From Oscheius onirici (lineage: Eukaryota > Nematoda > Chromadorea > Rhabditida > Rhabditidae), in NCBI GenBank assembly GCA_932521025.1, contig OW051471.1, forward strand, positions 4,092,001-4,156,000: a DNA stretch of 64,000 nt, read 5' to 3'. The translations under genes and the position numbers were made by a program. Positions 1 through 8,701 of this stretch are shown here, in pieces; within the stretch, counting starts at the first letter, position 1; each line of letters starts with the position of its first letter. The notes beneath the pieces were generated by a model, which ran no database searches, had not been told where the DNA came from, and saw only the letters and a program-made list of their open reading frames with translations.

Positions 1-884
1 GGAAAGCTATTTCCAGCTCATTGAGACTCTGAAGCAGGATACCCGCGAACAAAACACATTACCAAAAGTCTTTCTCTCTGCGGTCATGCGGCGTTTTTGA
101 CCGTTGACCGCTGCAAAACGGGTTTAGCCATAGTTGGCGAGAATCCGGAAACTTCTTTCCTCTCAAAGAACAAACCTCGAAGAAATTGTAAAAGTAGCAA
201 ACACGGAAAGAGTTGAAACATTGTGTTGCAGAGAAGTAGCTGATCTGTGAGAGACTCTCGTGGGGCGGAGAGAACGTCTTCCCGGAAAGAGACGGGAAAG
301 CCAACAGGTTCAAGCGCGGCGGCTAACAGGGCAGAAGAAACGGGATGAGATAGACAAAAGCTAGCCGCAAAACACCACCTGGGTGGACGAGGGTCAATTG
401 GATCGAAAGACTTTCTTTCGATTGGGGGAAAGTACTTGATTAGGAGACCGGATCAGCTGCTAGCAGATCTTGGTTGGGGAAGGACTGCTGTTACAGCGAG
501 ACCAAATAAAGGTCTGATTTCGGAACAGGGCTAGTTCCAGTCCTGTTTGCTATTACTGCATTGACTGATCTTGTGGTGAATTAGAAACTTCTAAGATTTG
601 CGTCATTCGTTTCAAAAACTGTCAACTTTCAGTTTCCATGTTGAACGAAAGGCTTTTTGATTGATACAGGCAGGAACTGTCCCTAACCACAGTCCTCTGT
701 GAATTGAGCCGAGTTCTTGTCTTTGTAAGCAACTGGAAGAGGACTTTCAATCCAGTTCGGGTGTCCAAAAAAGGTTCATCGTACTGCCTTGATGAAACTT
801 GACGTAGAATAAGAACAAAAGGGAAGAGAGTACCCTTACATTTGAGAATCACTGGCCAATGGTCAGAAGGAAACTTTTTTTGAT
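1..884. other. No recognisable gene; unannotated flank
   Basis: Two minus-strand open stretches (59-313 and 622-924) occur here, but neither resembles a known family and the second runs into a dispersed repeat (see 885-950). I see no convincing splice-bounded coding exon. The left edge may hold part of a gene that begins outside the window, but nothing supports this directly. Confidence 0.4.
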
Positions 885-950
885 CTACCAGCCGACTTCG
901 TCGTCTGGCGGCGTCGTATCCCATTTCGTACCCCTACAACAGTAGTAGAA
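885..950 (-). repeat. Short dispersed repeat (R2), shared with 10290-10362
   Basis: Read on the minus strand, this stretch (GTACGAAATGGGATACGAC followed by an AAGTCGGCTGGT block) closely matches 10290-10362 on the plus strand. Related GACCAGCCG-(n)-GGCG blocks occur near 17103, 50404, 51430 and 57610. Both ORFs that start with the residues MGYD are created by this repeat and should not be read as genes. Confidence 0.7.
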
Positions 951-1860
951 CTTTCGAAGTTAGACAGAGAGAAAGTGTCGAGAAATTAGAAACAGAGGAA
1001 CAGATAGACAGAGAGGGACAGAGGAGTTTTGTCCTTTTCAAAACAGATAACAGTTTGCTGTTTGATCCCTCTCCAAATCAATTAATAGATGAGAGAAGCT
1101 TAAATAATGTACAGGAAGCAAAAAGACAATCCGCAAGGTCTGAAAGTACAGAGACCTTCTGTCCTCTGTTCCTCTCTGTCCATCTGTTCCTCTGTTTCTA
1201 ATTTCTCGACACTTTCTCTCTGTCTACCCTTGCATTCTTCAATGTGCTCTGCCCTACCCGGTTTTCTCGTATTCCTGTCCGTACACCTGTTATCCCCTAT
1301 CCCAGTTCTCCAGTTGTGATATCACCCCGTTGGATCTAAAGTTACAGTAGAAACCCCCTAGAACGCTTTCCCGTATTCCTAACCCGCACTTGATTCTCTA
1401 CTGTCTGCAAACTATCCCCAGTCAAAAATAATCAAAGTACAAGCACTTGCAAATTGACTTGTTACAATAATTCCTTTCCCCTTAATTATTGTGCTCACAA
1501 ATTGCTCCATTTTGATTGCCAATTAGAGCTTCAGACACAAACGCAGAGACTTGGGAGCAATTTAAAATGGACAAGGTTTGCAACGCCCTTCCAGGGCTAA
1601 AATTACCCACTTTCCCCCTTTTTTCCTTGCTCTGAACCACTTGAAAACCTTCTGTATTGGCACTGCCAAAATCAGAAGCAAAGTCTTCGCACTTTTGTCT
1701 CCCAATAATGACTTGTCTAAACTTGTTACACTTAATTGTGCGCACAAATTGCTCCATTTTGATTGCCAATTAAAGCTTCCGACAGACACACACACACACA
1801 GACCTGGGAGCAATTTAAAGTGGATTTTACATTTACATTTATATTGACGGTATCAAGGGG
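950..1860. repeat. Composite dispersed repeat, family R1 (two modules)
   Basis: The segment around 1030-1150 is an inverted copy of 56640-56800 and of 45000-45120. The stretch around 1320-1500 matches 13640-13760, 44740-44890 and 56400-56570. A module of about 85 bp appears twice in direct orientation (about 1495-1575 and 1733-1820): it starts with GCACAAATTGCTCC, carries a CA/GA-rich microsatellite and ends with a GGGAGCAATTTAAA block. At 1572 the first copy runs into the terminal block CAACGCCCTTCCAGGGCTA, a short inverted repeat recurring at 16690, 20030, 52443 and 56306. No transposase is visible, so this is non-autonomous. Confidence 0.75.
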
Positions 1861-1867
1861 GTTCCTA

Positions 1868-2035
1868 GATGGGGTCCTTTGTCGTTCCCATGGCTCGAAT
1901 CCACTCGCCGTCCTCCCTTGCCTGTCGCATCGACGTCGTCGAGATTCTCCCGATCCTCTCGGAGGCCTTCTTCAGATCGTCCTCCCATCTCATGTATGGC
2001 ATTCCGACGACTCTCCTTAACTTATTATTGGATAT
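1868..2035 (-). mobile_element. Degraded LINE-type retrotransposon 3' end
   Basis: The minus-strand frame reads RRVVGMPYMRWEDDLKKASE and continues to about EWIRAMGTTKDPI before a stop. A G-x-P-x-x-RW-x-DD-(I/L)-K motif followed by a short W-containing helix is the usual C-terminal tail of RTE/CR1-like non-LTR retrotransposon polyproteins, downstream of the reverse transcriptase. No reverse-transcriptase core is present, so only about 170 bp of a 5'-truncated copy remains. The clade cannot be fixed from this fragment. Confidence 0.5.
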
Positions 2036-2292
2036 TAACTGTAAGAAAAGGACGTTGCTTGCCGAAGAATCATGGCTCGCCGTAGCAGCTCTGTTCCTTC
2101 GACTTCTACTAACAACTCGAGGACTTCTTCCCAGGAAAGAGATTGTTCTCTGACTCGTCGTCCTTCCCACCGTAGCAGCTCCGTCGATGAGAACAAGACA
2201 AGTCTGGTTCTCAACCAGACAACGGACAATCTGAAGGAACGCGACATGGCCTATCAGGCGCTGAAGGATGCCCCTGACAACAGCAGAAGAGA

Positions 2293-2691
2293 ATGGAACA
2301 CGCGTACTCCTTTCGGTACACTGATGGCAGCTATAAGGACGGACGTTCCGGTTTCGGGATATACATGGGAAACGATCACTCGCTGAATAGATCGCAGAAG
2401 ATTCTCGACCCGCCTCACAACAATCAGCGAGCTGAAGTTCTGGCCGTCGTCTAGGCTCTGAAGAACCTTCTCGCCTGGTCCGAATAGAATGGTCAGCCCG
2501 TCATCGTCGGACGGACTGCCTCTCCATCATTCAATCCATCAATGGGCAGTCTTCGACGTCAAGCTTTGCCTGTGAGATAGAAGAAATTCGAAGTCTGGCT
2601 GGAAATGTCGGTGGTTCTGTGGAATTCCAGCATGTCTACGCTCACGATAACGATCCAGGCAACGAAGCTGCTGATGAGCTGGTGAGGCAGA
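2293..2691 (+). pseudogene. RNase H1-like pseudogene
   Basis: From 2317 the plus strand encodes an RNase H fold: YTDGSYKDGRSGFGIYMGN (strand 1 with its catalytic Asp), HNNQRAE (catalytic Glu region), then RTDCLSIIQSINGQ (catalytic Asp) and a terminal EFQHVYAHDNDPGNEAADEL. In intact enzymes these carry the DEDD metal ligands. Here the frame is interrupted by two TAG codons (about 2452 and 2486) and by a one-base shift near 2508-2512; upstream of 2317 the frame also shifts. No GT-AG intron would remove these lesions. The order and spacing match cellular RNase H1, so this is probably a decayed gene copy, although a retroelement-derived RNase H cannot be excluded. Confidence 0.75.
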
Positions 2692-2893
2692 TAGTAAGTT
2701 TTGCTATGTCGTTTAGAAGGAAAGTGGTTTTAAAAGAGAACTTTCTATCCCTTAATAAATACTTAACACTTCGACAATCGAGATCAAGAGGCTCAAAAAT
2801 TCCGACTGGCAGGACTAATGGGAGTCGGGCGGAAGGCGCCACGCGACAACGTTTTTGTTAAACTGGCCGGTCTATATGCATTCATCTTTATTC

Positions 2894-3571
2894 TCAGACA
2901 ATGTGATCGTTCATTCGGAGTTCGTTTGCTCCGTAATTTCTGGCGGAGTTTGGCATTCCTTTTACCGTATGACCGCCAACATGAACTGTTTCTTCCTCAG
3001 TCGAATAGCTGACGGCGTTAATGCTGCTGGCCGAACGGGTATATTTCTTCAAGACGTCAGTTACGGAAACATTTCTCGGCCGCGAGGAGATCACTTCGTG
3101 GGCACTGACGGCAAAACAGTCGAGAATCTGTTCTCTTGTCAAGGCTTTCTAGTACTTTTCCCTTATTTGTATTCAATTTCGACTCACCTTCACTCTCGCT
3201 TTGAAAAATGTCAGCAACTGTGCCCACTCCTCCGCTTTTAATCTTTCACAGGCTCTTTCTAATCTGTATTTCTCCTGGAGAATAAAGAAAAGACAAAATA
3301 GTCCTCAAACCTGGACTGTGAGGTACTTCTTCGGCTTCATCTCGGCACTGATCAGCCAGCTGTAATCGGGAAGTTTCGAATTTAGCCGCTCCACCGATTT
3401 ACTTTGCTCCCTTTCGATTTCAAAATCGACGACTTTCTGCTCGACCTCGGCCAAAACGAGCTCTGCGATGAGAAGCGTTTCGTGGAGTGTCGGTTCGCGC
3501 GACTGATTGGGATTGGCTGGAGCTTGAGGCAAGTCTCGAGGCGAAGTCATTTCTGTCAGCCATTTTAACAT
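2894..3571 (-). CDS. RD3-family protein (retinal degeneration 3 homologue)
   Basis: Three exons join in frame: 3571-3311, 3274-3188 and 3148-2894, giving 200 aa; human RD3 is 195 aa. The N-terminal half carries a helix (LIAELVLAEVEQKVVDFEIE) and the RD3 core DYSWLIS, followed by KYRLERACERL; in RD3 the equivalents are DYSWLAS and ERLQLEDVC. The C-terminus has VKGMPNSARNYG, aligning with the SMPEFRAP segment. In vertebrate photoreceptors RD3 binds guanylyl cyclase, inhibits it and promotes its exit from the ER; a role on receptor guanylyl cyclases in sensory neurons is a reasonable inference here. Introns are 36 and 39 nt. The start is the first ATG in the open frame. Confidence 0.8.
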
Positions 3572-3924
3572 ATCTGTAAGTAGAGGTGTGTTTATGGATA
3601 ATTATAAGGATAGAGAAAATATATGCTTTGAGAAGGCTAATTGCAGTGTTCGACCTGGCAATAGTTGAGGAAGAGCAGCAATCAAGAGCCTAGAGGCGGA
3701 GCATGAGGGGTTTTCCTGAGATGGGTGTTTTCATCCATAGGGTTGCCGGGAGACGCTTCGAGGCGCATCAATGAGGTGAGTGGATTAGAAGCTCCTCGAA
3801 GCAACCCGGATTTGCTGAGAGACTAAGAAGCCATTTCGTGCTGATTCAAAGGTGAAGGAGGAAGCCGGATATAGCAGACAGAACACGACAAGAAAGCAGG
3901 AAATTTACCAACTGACACAATATA
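3572..3924. other. Intergenic, no gene seen
   Basis: This region lies between the 5' end of the RD3 gene and the 3' end of mrps-11, both on the minus strand. It should contain the RD3 promoter. I see no repeat, RNA gene or open exon. Confidence 0.5.
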
Positions 3925-5705
3925 TTAGATTCGTCTAATTTTTCGAGGACGTGGTCCAAGCTCACAAAGCGGGGTGTGATCCGTTATTGAGACGACTTTT
4001 ACACCGGCTACTGTGAGACCTTTAACACAGGTCATGCGGCCCGGACCGATTCCTTTCACCTTAAATCGAGAACTATCAGTCTAACAATTGAAGAGATCAC
4101 CTGTACACGGACAGTTCTGATTCCACGTCTGACCAGTCTGTGGCCGGCAGCAACTCCCGTAGTCTGACCAGCGATTGTCGTCTTTTTTTTCGCGTTTTTG
4201 AAGCCTTCAAGCCTACACGATGTATAAATGATGATTTTGTTCTGAAACATACTTATTTGGGACGAAAGTAGAATGAACAAACTTTATTATCTGTAACCGT
4301 TACCAGCGTATTATTCTTCGTGGCTTTGATATAGACGGTCGGTAGTTCGGCGTAACTAGTACCAGAAAAATCCTGAAGATTTTTAGAAGGAAAACTTTTA
4401 CATTGTACCTGTCCAAGTGTCTCAGCTGTAGGGAAACGATTGTCAACGTTCTTCAGATTGACGGGAATGTTAAGAGCGGCACCGGCAGTTCCTTCTTGTG
4501 TGTCCTAAACGATTTTTCTTTGAAATATTACGTGTGGAAGGAATAAACCCCCCCCCCCCTTCTAAAATTTTTGTTCTTAATCCAAATGCCACCAAATTTG
4601 GCTAGAAGGGAGCAGTATAAGGCCCAACTTCCCCACAAAATTTCAGCCAATTTGCTTTTTATGGCGGAGCTAGGTCGATTTTACCACTTTTGGGGTCCGA
4701 CCTCGCGGCACTGTCAGACCCATAACTTTTTTTGAGGAAAACATATCGGCATGTTTTATAGCCTATGGCATGCATCACTTATTAGGCTAAATCGCTGCAC
4801 AATATCAGCCCAAGCCATCGAACAGTTTTCTCAAACATTCGCTCCTAAACTTTTTTCAGTTGGCCAAAAACACACCATGTGGAAAACTAATTTATTTCCA
4901 CACACCATGTGGAAAAGAGGGAAGAAACTGGGATTCTAGAAGCATCTAGAACATTCTTCGACTTAATTTCGCCACTTCCGTCGCGAATTTCGAGGAGCAA
5001 ACAAGTTTTTAGGTAATGCTATTGCAAGAATAAAAAATTGTGACTAAAAAATTCCATGATACCCCCTACATGGCGTTTTTGGTCAAGTGAAAAAAAGTTT
5101 AGGAGCGAATGTTTGAAAAAACTCTCCGATGGCTTGGTCTGATATTGTGCAGCGATATAGCCTCATAAGTATACTTGGGCGGTCGAGCCGAGCCGGTTTT
5201 TGACCCTCGAGTCGGCTCGAAGGAAATTCGAGTCGAGCCGGCTCGAGCCAAAAAATGTCAAATTTTCGTCTATTTTTGGGCAAAACAGGACAAAATGTCA
5301 AGTGTAATGTTATAAATTGCTGGGTAGGGTGTATCTACTATAACTTTGTTCCCCAGGAGCTATAACACAACTTCTATTAAAAATGGGAATGGTATTGTGC
5401 AGGGATATTTATACTGCACCCTTCCAGCCAAATTTTGGTGGCATTTGGATCAAAAAAAAATTTTAGAAGGGGGGGGGCGTTTATTCCTTTCACCGTAATA
5501 TATAACGAAGTCACTAACCAGATCGCTGACTTTCGTTCCTGCTCGATTGACATCACGAATGCTGTCTAAAAAGGTGGCTGAACATGAAATTTTTCGGCTA
5601 CAGCTCTGAAACAGCATGAACTTCAATAAAACAGAGGAAACAAACCGTTTTGATAGCTGGCGACAAAGATAATCTTGCGAATGATCTGAGAGCTAAATTC
5701 CACAT
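3925..5705 (-). CDS. mrps-11: Mitochondrial small-subunit ribosomal protein uS11m (MRPS11)
   Basis: Six exons join in frame (5705-5646, 5605-5519, 4504-4409, 4372-4283, 4241-4101, 4059-3925), giving 202 aa. The first about 50 residues are basic and hydroxylated (starts MWNLALRSFARLSLSPAIKT), typical of a mitochondrial presequence. The body reads AELPTVYIKATKNNTLVTV, EGFKNAKKKTTIAGQTTG, VKGIGPGRMTC, VKVVSITDHTPLC and ends GPRPRKIRRI. These are the uS11 signature in its mitochondrial form; cytosolic RPS14 ends differently. uS11m sits on the platform of the mitoribosomal small subunit and contacts rRNA. The exon 4/5 acceptor at 4242 was chosen over a later AG because it alone keeps the frame. 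Intron 2 is about 1 kb because of a transposon insertion (4528-5498). The start codon lies only about 65 bp from another transposon. Confidence 0.9.
4528..5498. mobile_element. Non-autonomous TA-flanked DNA transposon (element A) in mrps-11 intron 2
   Basis: The ends form a long terminal inverted repeat: the left end TTACGTGTGGAAGGAATAAA, then a poly-C tract and CTTCTAAAATTTTT, is mirrored at the right end (complement TTACGGTGAAAGGAATAAA). Similarity continues inward through the CCAAATGCCACCAAA block. The 971-bp unit is flanked by TA on both sides (4526-4527 and 5499-5500), as in Tc1/mariner-type insertions. Removing it and one TA leaves a 39-nt GT-AG intron. No transposase ORF is present. 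A GC-rich hairpin (GAGCCGAGCCGG class) sits inside at 5174-5252. A truncated copy lies at 13112-13388. Confidence 0.85.
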
Positions 5706-5907
5706 TGACATCTAGAAAAATTAAATTAAAAAAAAAGTAAAGAAGAGAAAAAAATTGGTAATACTTCGGCTGGCACCCCCATATTTGAATATTTTTGGCG
5801 GGAACTTGCTCCAAACGTCCAAATTTTTCTTTTTTTTATCTTTTCCACTTATTTTAGCTCTTTCTAAGTGCGTTCATTGAATTCTGCGTGAAAAATTACC
5901 CCTAGAG

Positions 5908-6346
5908 GGTGTAACAGGCTTGTTGATTCTGGGTTGTTGCGCTGCGGTCTGGGCTGCGCTGCGCCAGGTTGAACTTTGCGGCGGGCTAAAAATTCATTTC
6001 GCATTTTTTTCTGATTTTTTTTGTTTCCAAATACGTCCCCCGATTAGATTTAGTTATGCCATCAGAAAAATTGGAAGAAAATCGAAAACTGACGACAAAA
6101 ATGGAAGAAAATGCGGTTTTTTGACGAAATTCGGTGAAAATAGCAGTTTTCTTCGAGTTTCATTGTCAGTTTTCGATTTTCTTCCAATTTTTCTGATGGC
6201 AAAACTAAATCTAATCGGGGGACGTATTTGGAAACAAAAAAAATCAGAAAAAAATGCGAAATGATTTTTTTTAGCCCGCCGCAAAGTCCAACCTGGCCAC
6301 AGCGCAGCCGAGCCCAGACCGCAGCGCAGGTTTTCAACAAGCCTGG
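5908..6346. mobile_element. Foldback element (family F1), near-perfect hairpin
   Basis: The two halves are reverse complements: it starts with AGGCTTGTTGA, a GC-rich CTGCGGTCTGGGC block, GGCGGGCTAAAA and CCCCCGATTAGATTTAGTT, and returns through the same blocks to TTTTCAACAAGCCTGG. The central loop lies near 6120-6150. A copy of the right half and downstream flank lies at 18506-18883; another partial copy is at 51860-52060. The ORFs of about 115 aa read from both copies are by-products of the hairpin. Confidence 0.8.
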
Positions 6347-6939
6347 GGTGTAAGTTGCACCGAAAAAGCTTGGATTTTCGAAAATCGGCTTGGATCAAGA
6401 GCAAATGACTAAAATGCCTATTTTCCTTGTAGGGTTAGACGATACTAATATGATTTTTTTTGTCATTTATGCAGCTATACTGAGCTGGTTTAGGAAAAGG
6501 ACATAAACGTCGAAAAATGGATGCTTTCGAGCGATATTAGTCCAGAATAAAAATAATAAATCCGAAAATTTTGAATTGCCGCCAGTAGTTTCTCAAATTG
6601 GCGCGAAAAAAAGTGTACACGCCGTTTCCACTGTTTTGAAACGCCGTTAAAATCGATATTAATCCGTCGTTTAAACCTCCCGATTTCCCTTCGTTTTCCG
6701 CCTGGTCGTTTCCCACCTTTTCTTCTGCAATTACGTACGAATAATTCCTACCGTTTCCATGCATTTTTTTTCTGTTTTTACCAATATTCCTGCATTTTTT
6801 TTGTGTTGTTATCGATTTTTTTCTTATTTGCATGTCTCTACAAAACGATAAAAGGAATTAGAAGTGTTATAAAGACAAACAAGGACGATTCAGGACGCAA
6901 TTGCTGCTATTACAAGTATCACCACGCCACAAGCCAAAG

Positions 6940-7078
6940 GAAGTAAAAAGACCTTTGTTTTGCAGTCGGTCATGGAAATACCGAAAACGGATAGTCCAGA
7001 AGGAAGAAACGACTACATACAACCCGAATCTGGAAAATATCGACGAAATAGCTAATGTACCTCGTTATTTTCAATAAA
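6940..7078 (+). other. Possible terminal exon inside element C (weak)
   Basis: After a TTTGTTTTGCAG acceptor-like site (6953-6964) an open stretch of about 30 codons runs to TAG/TAA near 7050-7070 and is followed by an AATAAA signal at 7073. An alternative frame ends PNLENIDEIANVPRYFQ. I cannot link it to an upstream exon or a family, so it may be chance. Confidence 0.15.
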
Positions 7079-7648
7079 AAAACGTCTTCTTCCTAGTCAA
7101 GACATCCCTTCCTGTTGATATTGCTGATTGAACTTGCCAATAAACCTTATAGATCGTAAATAAATTTCAATCTGCTTTCTATAGGTTTTATGGAGTTTAT
7201 TGCGTTTTTTTTTCTTGTCATTTTACCTCCACCTTGTCTTAGCAGTAGCTTCACTTTGTTTATGCTAAAATGTCACAAGAAAAATAGTGAAATTACTGAA
7301 AAAAGGCAAAAAAGGCCGAAAATTTCAGCTCAGGAAAGAAAAGAAGAAAATTATTCGTACGTAATTGCAGAAGAAAAGGTGGGAAACGGCCGAGCAGAAA
7401 ACGTCTGGAGGGGAATCGGGAGATTTAAATCGTCTGGCGCGAAATTGCCGCAGATTGAAACAGTCCGGTTTGAAAACGTCCAGGTGGAAAACGGCCTAGC
7501 CCCCCTCCCCCAGGGGTAATTTTTCACGTAGAATTCAATGAACGCACTTAGAAAGTGTTAAAAATACGTGGAAAAGATTAAAAAAATGGAAAACTTGGAC
7601 CATTGGCGCAAGTTCCCGCCAAAAATATTCAAATCGAGGGGTGCCAGC

Positions 7649-8265
7649 GGGTTGCACGGCGTTTTACCGCAGTACAAACGGTTTTCCAACATTTTTTTCG
7701 GGCCACTTTCGTAGACAGTGAATAATCCGGCCGGAAGTTTAAATTTGTTAAGTTTTTCTTCAGCGTTCCAAGCACTTATTTTCCTCCTATTCTAGTCCCT
7801 TTCTCATTTATTTTCATGTAAACATAGAAAAAAGCAACAAAATGTTTATTTTCATCAATAGCAACAAAATCAACAGAATAAACAAACAATATCACTAGAA
7901 AGAGTGGCACGAGTTCGACTTTCTCGGTTAACGGCGGCTTTGTTCTTCACAGTCAGCGTGGATGCTTCGCCGGAGCATAATGATGCACTTGACTGTTTTA
8001 AAGCGGTTTTACATCGAAAAATTTGAATGTTGCGGCAAAGTGCAAAAAAAAACGCAAAAAGTTGGTTCCCGACATGGAATAATACGAAAAACCTATTTTT
8101 TACAAAAAAATAATTTTTCCCACCAAAAATAATTCAAAAATATCTATCGGGCCGGGCCGGCCCGACTGCGTGGTGTTTACAAAGCGGGCCGGGCCAGTCC
8201 GGCCGGCCCGATTTGCCATCCCTGGTATTACCAAAGAATTTCTTTTTCGAGCTTTCAAACCAGGC
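7649..8265. other. AT-rich intergenic with a CCGG-rich hairpin at 8148-8212
   Basis: Most of this stretch shows no coding signal; a short minus-strand open frame around 7895-8000 has no recognisable homology. At 8148-8212 two GC-rich blocks (CGGGCCGGGCCGGCCCG and CGGGCCGGGCCAGTCCGG) face each other around a short spacer. They belong to the CCGG-hairpin class also seen at 29400-29690 and 55285. Confidence 0.45.
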
Positions 8266-8558
8266 TTGTTGATTTCGTGGGCCGCGCCGCGGTTTTCAGC
8301 GTGGCAAGAACACGGCTGAAGAACTGGGAAAGTTGCTTTTCTGTCTCCTTCCACTTCTTCTGGGCTGTCTTCCGGAAGGTGTCCAACTGATTCTGTGTCG
8401 TCATCCACAAATTTTCTTCCTCTTCTACGTGGATAACCGGCATTTCAGGGTCATTCGAGAATTCAACAATGAGGTGCTCGGCCACCAATCTAGCGGTCTG
8501 GTCATAAATAATAGCAAAAAATTGAAACAAAACCGCGGCGCCCCAAAATCAACAAGCC
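8266..8558 (-). mobile_element. Foldback-type element carrying an exon-like gene fragment
   Basis: AGGCTTGTTGATTT plus a GCGCCGCGGTTTT block at the left is mirrored at the right (AAAACCGCGGCGCCCC then AAATCAACAAGCCT). These ends are the same as at 54960-55000. Just inside the right arm, AATAATAGCAAAAAATTG is also found at 54808-54825, so that part is element sequence. The rest (about 8303-8497, minus strand) is an open coding-like block with acidic and amphipathic composition, for example LVAEHLIVEFSNDPEMPVIH and QLDTFRKTAQKKWKETEKQL. It is preceded by a CAG acceptor-like site. I do not recognise the protein. Confidence 0.5.
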
Positions 8559-8701
8559 TTTTTCAAACGACCACACTACAGTAATCCGTCTAGGAAACGG
8601 ACGGCGGAACATTCAAATTCAGCGAACAGCACTTTTTTTCTCTGCATTCCAAGGCTATTCGATAATAAAACGGCACGTTTCAGAACTCCGCTCTACTTCT
8701 G

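Larger units (their letters stand above)
5769..7648. mobile_element. Large inverted-repeat element (element C), about 1.9 kb
   Basis: The left end (CTGGCACCCCC, ATATTTGAATATTTTTGGCG and onward to ATTACCCCT near 5905) is mirrored at the right end (7495-7648, ending GGGGTGCCAG), giving arms of about 140 bp. Inner arms (about 6600-6720 and 7370-7500) consist of loosely repeated CGTTT- and GTC-containing units in opposite orientation. A second foldback element (5908-6345) is nested inside. A related single end is at 34198-34350. No transposase is visible. Confidence 0.65.

Noticed and set aside
6054-6404. 115-codon minus-strand ORF, identical to one at 18520-18870
   Set aside because: Both lie within the arms of the F1 foldback hairpin; the plus strand is open too because the sequence is palindromic. 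No protein motif.
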